From the NCBI GenBank assembly GCA_033032175.1, contig CM065313.1, positions 21,372,327 through 21,436,326 on the forward strand: a stretch of 64,000 bases of DNA. The letters are read 5' to 3'. Position 1 is the first letter of the stretch. Each line of letters starts with the position of its first letter. The DNA comes from Saturnia japonica. Its lineage: Eukaryota > Arthropoda > Insecta > Lepidoptera > Saturniidae. Under the pieces are notes generated by a model, which saw only the letters and a program-made list of their open reading frames with translations, searched no databases and was not told the origin of the DNA. Below, in pieces: positions 23,401 through 38,400 of this stretch. The position numbers and the translations under genes are program-made.

Positions 23401-26400
23401 AAGCTCTTTAATTCCGTTATACTCGAGGGTAAAACGCCGGAAACGTGGGGCGGCAGCGTGGTGGTCCTGTTCTTCAAGAAAGGTGATAAAACCTTATTGA
23501 AGAACTATCGGCCCATCTCGTTGCTGAGCCATGTTTATAAGCTGTTTTCGAGGGTCATCACGAATCGTCTCGAGCACAAGTTTGATGACTTCCAGCCTCC
23601 CGAACAAGCCGGTTTCCGAAAAGGCTTTAGCACCGTAGACCACATCAGTACGCTGCGGCAGATTATACAGAATACTGAAGAGTATAATCTGCCTTTATGC
23701 TTAGCGTTCGTGGACTACGAGAAAGCCTTTGATTCGGTCGAAACCTGGGCAGTGTTGCAGTCTCTCCAGCGGTGCCGTATTGACTATTGATATATTGAAG
23801 TGTTGAAGTGCTTGTACAACAACGCCACCATGTCGGTCCGAGTATAGGAGCAGTGCACGAAGGCAATTCCTTTGAGAAGAGGCGTTAGACAGGGAGACGT
23901 AATATCTCCGAAACTGTTTACCGCCGCTCTAGAGGACGCCTTCAAGCTCCTGGAATGGCAAGGACTCCGCATCAATGTCAATGGCGAGTACATCACTCAC
24001 CTTCGATTTGCTGACGACATCTTAGTCATGGCAGAATCGCTAGAAGATCTTGGCACTATGCTCGATGGCCTCGACAAAGTTTCTCAACAGGTGGGCCTTA
24101 AAATGAACATGACAAGACGAAATCATGTCGAATATCCATGTGGTGCCCACCCCAGTATCAGTTGGGAACTCTTGTCTAGAAGTTGTTGAAGAATATGTCT
24201 ACCTGGGACAAACAATCCAGTTAGGTAGGTCCAACTTTGAAAAAGAGGTCAGTCGACGAATCCAACTCGGCTGGGCAGGGGAAACTGCGCGACGTCTTCT
24301 CGTCCAAAATACCTCAGTGCCTCAAGACGAAAGTCTTTGACCAGTGTGTGTTGCCAGTGATGACATACGGCACAGAGACGTGGTCGCTCACTGTGGGCCT
24401 CATAAGAAAGCTCAAGGTCGCTCAGCGAGCTATGGAGAGGGCTATGCTTGGTGTTTCTCTACGAGATCGAATCAGAAATGAGGAGATCCGTAGACAAACT
24501 AAGGTAACCGACATAGCCAAAAGGATTAGCAAGTTGAAGTGGCAGTGGGCGGGGCACATAGTTCGGAGAACTGACGGCCGTTGGGGCAGAAAGGTTCTCG
24601 ACTGGAGACCACGCACGGGAAAGAGCAGCCTAGGATGGCCCCCCACTAAATGGAAAGACGACATAATAAAGGTCGCTGAGAGCCGTTGGGTGCAGGCCGC
24701 ACAAGATCGGTCGCTCTGGAGATCTATGGGGGAGGCCTATGTTCAGCAGTGGACGTCCTGCGGCTGAAATGATGATGATGATGATGATTAGATAAAATAG
24801 GCATTAACCTCCCTTCCACTAATCCAGTCAACATGATCTCTGGTGCTTTACTCTTCACTCTGATGCTGCAGCCGTCTCACTCCTACGCGGCGTCCTTTTT
24901 TTAACCTCGTAATCCGTTCACTTAACTGTTGACCGTACAATATCAGATATACTGTCCAACAAGCATATGCTTAACATATCGTCCATAATTTTTAAAACAT
25001 CTTCAATAGTATTATTGTGAGCCCTTCACGTTTCAATACTACATGTGGATGGGCAAGGCACGTCTATCTAAAACATCCATCCTTAAACATTTTGGTATTG
25101 AGAAACTGATGAATCTTCCAGTTTCTCAAGATCTCCACTTTACGTTAGGTCCTTGTTCAAATTATAGATTCGTAAAACAAAGAGTGCATGTTTTTGTAAC
25201 AGAGCAGCTTGGTATGCGGCCACGAGTAGATTTATAGAAAGATTCAAAACAACATTTGGTGAGAAATATGGTACCAAGACAATGAGAGTACTACTCGGAG
25301 CCGCCAAGGAAACCAATGCTGTGGTGGCAGCCAACTTGTGGGCCTGTCTGCTGCAGCTCATGCACTCTGTCCAGGTGAGTTTAAGTAAAGGTCACAATAT
25401 TCCGTTCCCAACGGTAACAAAATTTTATAATACTACTACAAAATTTAATAAATTTTCTAAGAATGTGGGTAAGATTGGAATTCTGTATTATGTTTTGTTA
25501 CAGGATTGGCATAAACATTTAGAAAAGAAAGAATTACTGATTAAAAGAATATTGGACATTTTGGAAAATGGTAAGATTATCAAAAATTGTATTATAAATA
25601 ATGTAAGGCTTTCATACCATATAAACGTGTTATATGCTTACACAGAATACAAACTGCGTCATTAGCCTAGTGATCGTAAGCGCGACTGCTATGATCGAAA
25701 TCCTGGGTTCGATCCTCAGGTCGAGCAAAGTGTTATTGGGTTTTTCTATGAAAATTCCCAGTAGCAGCTCGGAGTTTGGCTTCGTGCCCGATTAATGGCA
25801 ATAGGCTCGCCCCCTATTACATGGGACCTAAAAACATACTCGGCGAACTGTGGGTGTACATTAGTAAACCTTGGCAAGTGTTGTTTGTGTATAACAATTG
25901 ATTGCTTTCTTTTCTTCTTAATGGAAATTGTGAATAATTTAACGATGATTCGTGGTACTACGCATTGTAATACACGCAGTATAACTATTGGAAATGGTAT
26001 AGTAGGACAAACAGATTGCCAGCCCGGTGACATTTTTTTCAATTTTCAATCCACCATATGCTGTATACTTTGTAGCATTGAAAGCTGCATGTTGTTCAAA
26101 ATGCCCTTCAAAGGTAATGACATTGAAATTGTAGAATTGATTGAACTCATGAATAAATAACAAGAAAGGCATAATTCTATGTAAAACAACTACAAGATTA
26201 ATAAGATCTCTCTCATCCTGATCAGGTGGATGGGGCGATGCGCGACATCTCTCTAACTTGCTGCTACCCCTACTTGCCCACTTACCTCCGGATGTCTTCC
26301 ACAAGGAGTTTTACCAATCATTCTTCAATGCCATCTATGCTGGGTAAGACCTTGACAAACTATACTTTATTTACTTTACATGCAATTAATAAACACTACG

Positions 26401-29400
26401 TGGATACATCGCGTAATAGTTTAACTGGAACTCTCAAAGCAACTAAAAATGTTAACCTTTTTTTTCTTTTATATCGCGTCACAATTAATTTTTCAATTTA
26501 AATTTGTATATGCTCCGTGACGGGATGCCTGGCAGATGTGAAACGTCTTAGTAAATATTAGAGATTCGCCGAGTACTCGTTTATTATTTATTATTCGGTA
26601 CTCTGCGTACTCGTGCATTTTTGTAGTACTCGTTATCAGTCGAAAGACTCGGTTTGACTGCTGAGGTAGGTGCTCGAAAATAATACAAAACTTAACCTTA
26701 TCTCTTTACAAATTCACGTAAATTTATAGTTTAAAAATCGTACCGACATCTAAAAAACGTAAATACATACAAAAATGTTCAGTTTTGCGATTCATATTTT
26801 GCAGTGAATAATAACGCTTTTTACTTACTCGGCAGAGCATTGGGTTGGGTAAACATAATACTGAATAATACTCGGTATTCGGTTTCGGCAAAAATTGTAC
26901 TCGGCGCATATCCAGTAAATATATATTTAAAACTATTTTGTGTGTGTGTGACGTACCAGTGCCAATACCAGTACCCAAAAGAATGTCAATGTCAAGATGC
27001 TTATTTTATTACTATGTGTATGGTAGTCAAGATTCCGACCAACCGCTTTTAATCTATCCATGTTTTAACTTGGAACTTTCAAATGGTCCAGTCTGTTAAC
27101 ACTTGCACTTTCCTCTACTCTTACCTCGGCCAACAAAAGAATACAGAGATCACGCCATCTGTGGTTTATAATAAGAAACAATGCAAATCTTTGTGCCGCG
27201 GGTGGTGGCTCTAGTTATCGTGGGTATGAGAAGAAAAAAATACGTGTTCGCGAGCTGACTACTGAGCTCCGTAAAATAAATAAAAAAAAGTCTCATCTAT
27301 ACTTTAATGGGGCTCCATTACCATCCCATCCTAAATGCTGTGATTGTGCTGTGAGGAACTATTAATCTACAACTGGATACTGCAACTGCAACTTAATCAA
27401 AGGGATCAAGGCGACGTGTATCAAAGGCCGAGGTAAGTTTTATACATAACCTTTCCCGATACGTTTCTCCCACGTGCAAGTTGTCCAGAGTTCAAATTCC
27501 ATCAGAATAAATTCACTGGTTAAAGACTTCTGGTCTCACCACAGTCTGTCTATTAAAAACTACGTTCTCGGCTCCACATCAAAATGGCCTTTCGACATCT
27601 TTTATCACTTTAATAATAGATTTTCGGCGTTCCTTTTAAATTGCTTGTATATATTCACGTTACAGATTAAAACAGAAAAACATCTGGAGCTCAAAAAGTG
27701 AACGGCAAGCTTGGATCACGAGTTTAGCGGAATGTTTGAAATATCTGTCGATACAACAATACGATTTTGTAACGGAAGTCGTCACCTCAGTACACAGAAC
27801 CTGGCTGCAGGAAGTGCTCTGCGCTCACCACGACTCACAAACCAGAGCCAACCTCCTCAGATGCTCCGCCACCAATATGGCCGCGCTCGTTAAATACTGG
27901 CTCAAACAGTCGAGCGAACAAAAGTCAGAGAAATACGAACAGTTAATTAGGAATTTCTGGCAAAACATTGGCTCGACGACCTCCGCACAGATCGATAGAA
28001 TGCCAACAACTCGGGAGGAAATAATACAGCTCGTGGAACACCACATTTTACTATTGAAGACTCTGAGGATTTCGTTTTTACAAGATCCGAAGAAACGACA
28101 ATCTATTAAGTTCGAAGTTGACTCAGAACCAATCAAAGAGAAATCATTAGAACCGACACAAAAATGTGACGCGTTCGTTTGCGAAAGATACAAACATAAC
28201 CTTGAGGATTTGGTTCACATCATATGTTTAAAATACTTTGAGTTCGCAGATACTAAATGCGTATGTGAACCCATCATGAGTTCGTTACTTGGGCTTCTTG
28301 TGGAGTTTGATGTGGAGAAACTATTCTTGTGCGTCGCGAAACAGTTTAACGTCGATACATTGTATAAGTTCTACGACAATGTGCTGCGGAACTGGTTGAT
28401 TGATGAAGGAATGAGATGCAAAGTCCTGGTCGATATTGTTTTCCTTCTCTTGAGGCACATGAGCGAGGAGGAACAGAAATGCACGATGGATAGCTTCCAA
28501 CAGGTAATCTCGATAAATCTGATAATGTTGTGTAGGGCACTATACAAAACAAATACGTCTAATGTTAGGCTCACATACTAATCAGTTATTTTATTCTTGT
28601 TAGAGTATTTCAGAAACAAAATATGTCTTCTAAAATATCTCGTGAAAGTGAAAGGTTTTTTGCTCAAAGTTCGCCAATACATTTCCCATCAACATCATAT
28701 CCTTGTAGATGCTTAATATTATCTAAGAGATTTCTGTACTCGAATAATAATAGATCAGATATACATCGGGGAACATAGTATCTGTAAGCGGTATTTTTGT
28801 TTAAAAAAAATATATACTTACAATAGTTGAATCGCTCTTTTTTCATGCTCTCTATCTCATGTTAAAGACCACCTCTTCTAATTTCTTGATTTACATATTA
28901 TTATTTCCATGAACTGAACAGCTTGTGACCCGCGCATGTCCCTTAAACTTAAGTGTAAAATCACGCGATGAAAAGGACAATGGGAATGATAGTAGGAGGT
29001 GATGTCAGAAGAGAGCGCCCTAAAAAGAATTGGGTGAACTGTCTGAAAGAGGATACGCGTGTACGGGGAGTGAGTGCAGAGAGGATGGGTGATAGGCTGG
29101 GATGGAAGAAGACGCTATTCCACAATTTGAAGAATGTGATTAGTAATAACAGAGATGAGTTAGTTAAACCATGATGTTATTGTCTTCAGTTCCCGAGTGA
29201 GGTGGCGGAGTGGTGGGTGTGCGTGAGCGTGGCGCATCCGCATCGGCACTGGGCATCCGTGCGGACGTGGGCGCAGACGCAGCCGGTGCGGGATACGCTG
29301 GTGGGGCTCTGCCGGCGGTTCGTGCGGACTCAGAGTGCCGCGCTCAGGAACCTCTTGCTCCAGTGTCTGACGCACGATGACAACGGTGGTACGCTACATC

Positions 29401-32400
29401 ACTTCTATTCTTTTTGTATGCAGTAGAGTAAGCGCTGGGCCACGATCTCACCTGATTGTAAGTGTAGACTGAGGCCGACGATGGATCACGTTTACCTATT
29501 CACTTTCCTATTGAAGAGTCCCAAATTATAGGTGGGCGGGAAAACAAACGCCAGGAGTGAATTCAACTTTTCTGCTGTTTGCATAATGAACGACAAAGCG
29601 AAACCGCTTCAAGCGAAGAATGGAAACTCTCACGGCGTCTAGTTGTCCTATAGTGGAAGGGAAAGAAAGTGTAACCTATAATAACACTGAGAGGCAAACT
29701 ACCTTACGCTTACGTTCTTTTCATTTGAAATGCTCGAATACGTTATCGACTTAGTTTCTTCTGCAGAGATGTTGATTGGTCCGGAAGCGGTTTCAAGTGT
29801 CGTGCACATAGTTTGCGAGGCTCTGCAAGACCTGGACTCTGTCACGTTGGAACAGTGCGGATCACTGGGAGCCATGCTGGTCACCATGTTGCCCTGCGCC
29901 GCTGCGGCACTGCACGCCTGCTGCCGGGACCTGCTCCTGCAACTCTTCCTGCTCAACTACCACATACCGGTCAGTTTAAACCTTTAACACTTTCTAAATC
30001 TTACAGTTCGGCCACTGAGATAATCCGTTCTTGACGTCTGTCACAATAGACGACTGTTTTAGCGTCACAAAATGGCGGCCCATCACACCATTTAATGTTG
30101 CCATTTTTTACCAGAAATATAAAGTATTGTAGCTACTCGTATTTAGAGTTGCCTACTTTTTGTACAGAACATATAAGAATATTAAGGTTGGTACCAACAA
30201 AAACTAAACCTGAAAACTTTAGAAACATTGTTAGAATCTATACTTCTAGACTAATAGAATAAAGCCGAACAGTTTTTTTTTTGTTTGTTTGTTTAAACTT
30301 GGAACTACCAGTAGATTCTAAAAAATATTTTTGTATATTATAGCCAAGTTCGTTAGGAATACTATAAGCTATCTAACATTAGGCTACAACTCTCAGATTT
30401 TGTTTTTATTTTGTTTTGTTGATTTTGTTGACAACCTTGAGCTCCTTGGTGTCCAACTAACATCTGATCTCAACTTTGGGCGTTCGATCAAGATAAAGGC
30501 GAGAACAGCTGCCAAGAAAACGTGCATCATCTTCAAGGTTAGGCGGTATTTCACACCGAACCATCTTCTAAGCTTGTATCAAGCACAGGTATCAGCCAAA
30601 TATCAGTTGGCCGCTCTCGATTCTATTGAGCGCTGAGCTCGTCGACTTGTTAGCGATGAAGCACTGATGAAGGCAAAATTGCTCAGTCTAGAGCATCGTC
30701 GTAAGGTAGCTTGCCTCTCAGTATTTTACAGGTTGCACTTTGGAGAGTGTGCACAGGAGTTTCACGATTTAATTCCGCCCAATCCGTTCCACCATAAAAC
30801 AACTAGACGCCGTGAGAGATTCCACCCTTACGTCGTGGAAATTCCCCTGATTCGCACGAAGCGTTATGCTTCGTCGTTCATTATGCGAACGGCAAAGGAG
30901 TGGAATTGGGAGTCTTCAAGCGAAGAGTGAATAGGCATTTAATAGGTAAGCGCGATACATCGTCGGCCTCATCTTTACTTTCCATCAGGTAAGATTGAGG
31001 CCAAGCGCTTCCTGTATTGCATAAAAAAAATTGCTCGGTAAATTTTTGGTTCCAACATTTTTGTTCTGGAAATTTTAACCTACGAAACAAGCTTCGTGGA
31101 CGGCCGGAGACCCTAGTAACCCTAGTTGATAATGAAGAATTCAAGGTGATCGTGGAAGCGGATCCATCGTAAACCACGTCAGAGTTAATTCACTTGAAAT
31201 AAATTGGAAAAGTAAAAAAGCTTGCGAAATGGGTACCTCATGGATTGACTGAAGCACACCAACAAACACGCATTGAGTGCTGGTTACATTACTTAACCGC
31301 CACAATAACGAGGGAATTTAAAATCGTATTGTTATTTGTGACGAAAAATGGATCTTTTACGACAATCGGAAACGCTCATCACAGTGGTTGAACCCAAGAG
31401 AACCTGCCAAACCCTGTCCCAAGCAAAAGTTGACACGGAAAAAGGTACTGGTAAGTGTTTGGTGGACTAGTGATGGTGTCATACACTACAGCTTCCTAAG
31501 ATCTGGCCAGACGCTAACAGCAGATCTGTATTGTCAACAATTGCAAACCATGATGGAAAATCTAGCCGTTAACAACCGTGACTGGTCAATCTCTCTAGCC
31601 CACAGCTGCTTGAGGACAATGCCAGACCCCATACTTCATGACAGACAGTCGCTAAATTAGAGGAACTGCGGTTGGTATGTCTCCAACGCCCACCGTACTT
31701 CCCGGACCTTGCTCCAAAAGATTATCACTTTTTTCGGAATTTGGACAATTTCTTGCAAGGAAAAAAAATCAATTCTGATGAGGTTGTCCGGATCGCCTTC
31801 AAAGATTTTATTGATTCTCGCTCCCAAAATTATTTCAGCAATTGAATCATTGAACTACGTATAAAATGGCGAAAGTGCATAAACAATAATGGTACATACT
31901 TCATTTGATTTAATGTATAATTTCATAATATTTTTTTCGTTTTACTCTTTCCATATAAAATGCTAAATTCATATGTAAGGAGCTAATATTAACAATGTGT
32001 TGGTTTCCAGCGCGGAGACACGCGACTGTCGCTGGAAACGTGGTACGAGGTGCAATCCTCCTGGCAGGATGGTATCTCCTCCCTAAATAATGATCAGAGG
32101 CTGGAGTTCCTCCTGTACCTTGCCACTGTAATACAGTCACTTTTATTTGACAAGTAAGTCATTCTTTACTTTGATTCTTTTTATTAAAATAATAACATTG
32201 ACAATTTTTACAGAAGGATACAATACATTCCAATTAAGTTTTTATATAGTAGAGAAAATACAATATTTTGTAATCGATTTTCGCTTAAGCTGGCAAAGTA
32301 ATGAACTAAAGAACTGTGGTTCTTCAAAACACTTAGAGAAAACTATGGGATGGTATAGTTATGTTTATCTCCTTAAAGGTTGTCTCAAAGTAACCACTTT

Positions 32401-35400
32401 TAAGTTCAACATAATAATTAAAAATATTAGCTATTTTCTCCATTTCAGTATTAATCCTTATCCCGATAAATATGATAGTTGACTTTGGTATTTAAAGTAG
32501 ATTAAAATTCATTTAAATAAATACCGTCGAAGTTATCACAGATTCAAAAGTACGCCTAACCAAAGAAATCACTCGTAGCGAAACGATTAGCCGGCACTCC
32601 GCACCGCTCCTGCCACCCGCATTGCGACCTACCTATGGGCTAAGAATAGCGCGTAGCGAGCTAAACGCACTTTTCGTAACTATCAAGTTATGAAACAATA
32701 CTAAAGGCTGTTTAAATCAATCCAACATACTTATTTAAACGTAACTAACGGTGTCCACTTTGTAAATTGCACTCTTATGAAGCTGGGGCGGGTCGCTGGT
32801 ACTATTATAATTTGAATTTATAAGTGACGATGAAGGAAAACATCGTGAGGAAGTCTAAAAGCTTAAGAGTTCTTGTGGAAACATCAAATATAGTAATGTA
32901 AGAATTGTTAATTTGTCGGCGTTTGGAATTACCAATAAGTTATGGGCTGACGTAATGGTGAAGCCCATGGAGTTCCCTGGGATGATGCCTTTGCCCAGCT
33001 CTGGGACATTTACAGACTGGTATAATATAAAATATATTTTATATTTCAGTTCAGAAGGTTTGAATATAAGTAACATTGAGAAAGTCGCCCCTCTGTGTCC
33101 CTATCTGTTGTCAAAGGACTCTACTCCTCCAGAAGATTTGCAGCTAACATCTACATTCATGCAGAAGTTGTTTGATCTGGGCGTGAAGTCTATGGAGCCC
33201 TTCGCTCTGCATCATGACTGCATTTTCTCCAATCTCAACTGCCCCTTTGAAGACTATGAACACCTGAAGTCAGTCCTGGATAACCAGCATAGGGAATTAT
33301 CCAAGCCAGATGTTGAGAAGTATTTAAACAGCTTGCTCTTCCGGTGTATGTACCTGAAGATGATGTTACTTCATAGGGGTGATGGGGAGGATGATGTGCT
33401 GTGGTGTGAGCCATTACTAGTTGATGAACAGATATTGATTGAATTCTGCAAAGTGATGTACGATTATTCTATAGTTTGTTCGCTGTGTGAAGGTTATGCA
33501 TTTGTAAGTATTGATTTTTAATATGTTGTTGAATTGTTTATAAGCTAGGGTTTTACTTTTCTAGCATGGTGTTAAATTCGATTTTCAGTATAGGTATTTA
33601 AAGTAATTAGTGTGTAAAATTGATTGTATAAACCGCCACGAGGTTATGTGGTTGCAATAACTGTGAAAATTAGTTTTAACGCCATCTGTTTTTCAGCCCA
33701 AAATATTTAATTTAATTTTACTTCCTATTTCAATAATAACAAATAATTTTAATGTTTCACATCTACAAGGCGACACAGACGGCGCAACTTTAAAAAAAAC
33801 ATGTCGCTAGTATATGCCAGTCAAGCTATTACAGTTTTCTCTGTAGATAAATTGTATCATCACAATCTGACGTGATGTTAAGTGATACTGCTGCTGCATG
33901 TGCTAACACACAAAGGTGCCGCCTCCACCAGCGAGTTTATCGTGGCGATAATATCCTCCTGCCACTTAAGTTTATAACAACTCTACGAACGTGTCTCCAC
34001 ACGGCGATGCGACGAGTCACATTGACGAGGAAAAGACGTGACCTACTTGCAGCGCACTCGCTACAGAAGGTGACGCGACCCACTCTTTCCCCCACTAAAC
34101 TATTGACAGTTCTGATTTCTCTCTTATCTGTCACCGAACTGAGCTTGTTTCACAAAAACAACAAATAAACAACTGTGCAATTAGTTGTCGGGGACACGCG
34201 GCGATCCATCACGGATATGGATATGACTCGGTATACACTCGCCCGTTAAGGTGGCGCCTAAGCTTGGCCGGAGACCAGCTCTGCTGCTCTCGAGTGCAGT
34301 TGCTGGGACACATCTATACTCAACACATTCAATATTATATGTAAAAAATTAATTGCAAATACAGTGGCACCGTTACCAAGTTCTTCAAGAATGCAAGGAG
34401 AAGCTGGAAGTTTTATTAACAGACTTCATAACTGAAATCTCTCCAACCTCGAAATGTCTCATGCTGAAGAAGCTATCAGAGCTGGCAGCTTCCGCCGGTT
34501 ACTACTGGTCTTATGCGAGAAGGAATTTTGAGATCCTTGGTAAATGTCACGCTGATGAAGAAGAACCCCTGGACCTGACGACATTAGCTGACGCCGTTAC
34601 TGGGAATGGATTCTTCCATAGTTTGCAGGTCAGTGTATTACCATGTAGTTATGCATTGAAGCTGTCGATTGACATAGAACCAAATCATACCTGAGAATTT
34701 GAAAGTTTCATATTTTTTATCTGTTGATTTATCAACTAGATCTAGAGATTATACTTGAGAACCAGCCCTCTGTCTAGATAATCGTGCATTACATCTTGAA
34801 GCACATCCTCCCTCATTCAATGGAAAAGTTAATATGTGAATCTGAGCGTTGAAGTTAGTCCAAGAGATGTAGGGCACAAAGAAATTTTTCCCTACTTGGG
34901 TCAGTCCGACTGATGGAATACCTCCATCCTATAGAAGATCGCAGCCAAGCCAAATAACCCTGTGTTGTATTTCTGCGGTGGGTTTGGTTGGGTTTCCAGA
35001 GCTCCTTGTGGTGGTAGGGAGGGAGAGCTTCAAGTTCAGCGATGCGCTAGTGATACATATGGTATCACTATTTAAAAAAAGTAATGTATTTGTCAGGCGA
35101 AAACAAAGAGCAGTTACGATGTGGAAGCAGTACACCGCGCTAAGTTCCTGGTGATGCTGCGCAGCTTCTACCTCGCGTACGGGCACCAGCTGGAGCCGGT
35201 GTTGGTCCGCGAGCTGGTCGCGGCGGAGCGGCTCTGCGACCTCACCGTCATCGTGAACGCTTACTTCCGACACAACGATACCATGCTCTATGAGAGGTAA
35301 GCGCAGTTCCATCACGATGCAACCGATGTTGCATGGTAATAGAGCGTTTTTTAATACCCATAATGTACAGAAAGACATGCTATATGCATGCTCTTCAATC

Positions 35401-38400
35401 GCTTACATGAGCATGCTGGATACTAGCAATGGCTCAGTAATATACTTTCGTGCTACTTATTAGCATGTCTGTCTGAACATTTAAGTTGAAAGTAGGCTTA
35501 GTGTGTTTCTATATCAGGCTACATTATCAATGTAAAGTACATATTTATAAAAATACTTGCTTTCGACCCGGGTACAAGGTTCCACCTGAATCCCTGTCGC
35601 CAACCTCCACTCCCTGTCCCGCGAGAACTAGCGTGCTGTTATTGCTACGAGTTATACTTGAAACCACTGGGTCCCCAACACGTTAACACATAATAGGATT
35701 GTTCACTTATCAAAATCAAAATAATCTTTATTCAATTTAGGCCCTAAAAAGGCACTTATGAATGTCAAAACACTACTGCCGGTTCGGAAAATATCCCAGA
35801 CATCGAGAAGAACCGGTAAGAAACTCGATCGGGTTTATCTCTTTTTTTTTTTTTGTTAACTGTACAAATGTTACAAATATAACAGGTACAATAATAATAT
35901 ATTAGTGGATGCACAGAGAGGGAGTCACTTCCAGACATCACTATCATTCACATAATGATCCACCCTATAATAACCTTTTAACAGTAAAATCCGCTTGACA
36001 TGGTCCTTGAACTTGTTGTCAGGTAAATCAGTAATGTGCTTCGGGATCTTGTTATAGAACCTAACACTATTACCTAAAAAACCTTTATAAGTCTTACTAA
36101 GTCTAAAACACGGTACGACTAATTTATCATTATTTCTAGTATTTACATTGTGCTGATCTTTGACAAAATCCAGCTTGTCTAAGTTTTTACGGACATACAT
36201 TAAGTTATCAAAGATGTATTGGGAGGGCAAAGTTAAAATACTAAATTCCTGGAACTTGTTCTTTAGTGATTCGCGGGGTCTCATATTATAAATTGCTCGA
36301 ACTGCCCGCTTTTGTAATATAAATATGATATCTTATCTTATCTATATGGTCCTTATTATTTCACCTGCACTAACATATGTAAAAGAAAATTTAGAATCCA
36401 CAGGTGTAATAAGATTATCCAAAAGTGATGCAGCGCCATGGGGTGATGATATTATATTTTTTGTTACTACTAAGGGTATATTTGTGAAATAATCCTGGAA
36501 AACAGTTGCTACCTCTGAACTGTTTGAGATATGTACTCCCTCGACGTTTAGATTAAGCGAATTATCATTTTTCCTATCTTTTCCTGTTTCTTTATTTATT
36601 ATATGCCAAACAGTTTTAGTCTTATTACTAGATTTAAGAACTTTATTTCTTAAAAATATCGCTTTTGCAGCTCCACAAACACGTTTAAATATTTTAGAAT
36701 AATCTCTAACATAAGCGTGAAATGAATCACTAGTAGTCAATGATTTTCTATAATATAAATCATATAGTCGATCTCTACTTTTTATAATTCCTTTGGTTGC
36801 CCATTCACTAAAAACCATTTTTTTCCTAACACTAATAACCTTTGTTGGACAATGTTTACTAATTTCAGTGCTTATGATATTAAACAAGCTGCCGTAGTTA
36901 GTATTTGGATCAATATCGTGTAAAACCTCTGCAGATAATTGCTGTTTAAAGCTATCATTTAAACGATCTAATTTAGTGTCTGAAATAAGTCTAACCGTTC
37001 TCTTACAATCACTGCTAGGTCTGCAGCAGTTTATTTCAACAAGTTGACCTTTATGGTCAGACCGTATTCCAGTAATAATGCCATTACTAATGATTTTGAA
37101 GTTACTAAAAATGTTGTCTATACAAGATGCAGTTTGGAACGTGGTTCTGGTTGGTTCATTAAAAAGCGGATCAAAGTTGAACGACTTAAATAGCGATGTA
37201 AATGCAGTGACCTCTGGCGACGAATTTAAAATATCTATATTAAAGTCACCACAGATCAAAACTGACTTATTGATATTAAATATTCTCGTTAATATTTCCT
37301 CCATAGTTTCTAAAAATAGTAATATATTTGATGAAGGAGGTCTGTAAACACATAATACAATTAATCCATCCATCTCGGCACAAGCCACTTCACAAATACG
37401 GTCTATTGAGAGACTACATATACATATATCTTTTCTGTCTTTAAATTTGATATTATTATTGGTTAATATGATACAACCCCCACCGACAGCGATTATACGA
37501 TTATAAACACTAGCAACTGAAAAGTGTGTTATATTAAATATCATCTTATCAGGTTTAAGCCAGGTTTCTGTAAAACATAATATATCTAGTCTCTCTCTGT
37601 GTAATAACAATTCTATGTCTAATATTTTGCCGGAGAAGCGATTGATATTTTGATGGTATACTGTTATGTTACCCTGCTCCTTTGTCATATTTATTGGTTT
37701 AAAAAATTTATCACAGTCTGATTAGTCAACTACATGACACTACTGAGTCACTTAACATATTTATATTATACGCTATCAATATAGCAATAGCACGTTGATA
37801 TTTTTTGGGAAGAAACATTCTTTCCCGAGTTAACATAAAATTATTAATAAACTTAATGGTCACTGTGACGACATGTCAGATTATGTAGACTATTATTTAA
37901 CATCTTAATGTTATTATTTTTTTGTTTTAGGGATATAGAATATGGGAAAGTACACAACATTATTTTTCCCACATCCAATTTCAACAGTTTTTCTGATGAA
38001 ATATGTAAATCATTTTTTTTAATACCTAAACTATTTCCTATTAAAATTACAATATTACATTGCTTCTCAAAATCAGTGTTCAAAATTTTATCAATAATTT
38101 GATTGTAAGTTGCACCTGGCATACAATAATTAATAATTTTTCCTTTCAACCTCTGGGCCAACATCGACCCTATACCCTTACCTATTCTGTCACTAAAAAC
38201 TATAGTTTTCGATACAGCATTGACATCAGCACCTCCACGGATTAGAGAATTATTACTAATATTTGATTTGTTGCAATTTAAAACCCGTTCATATTGTAAG
38301 GACTGGTCTAATTCTGGTGTAGCTGGTTCAGGAAGTATATGAACAACTTCAGAGGACAGAGTGTGCCTGGAAACTGATCCCGGAGTCAAATTTGTTATCA

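Noticed and set aside
25660..25745. Possible tRNA gene with A and B boxes
   Set aside because: It continues into a known type of SINE body and does not form a convincing full cloverleaf.
33872..34168. 98-codon Arg-rich ORF in listerin intron 14
   Set aside because: Low-complexity translation, an overlapping antisense ORF of similar quality, and phase-consistent listerin exons skip it.
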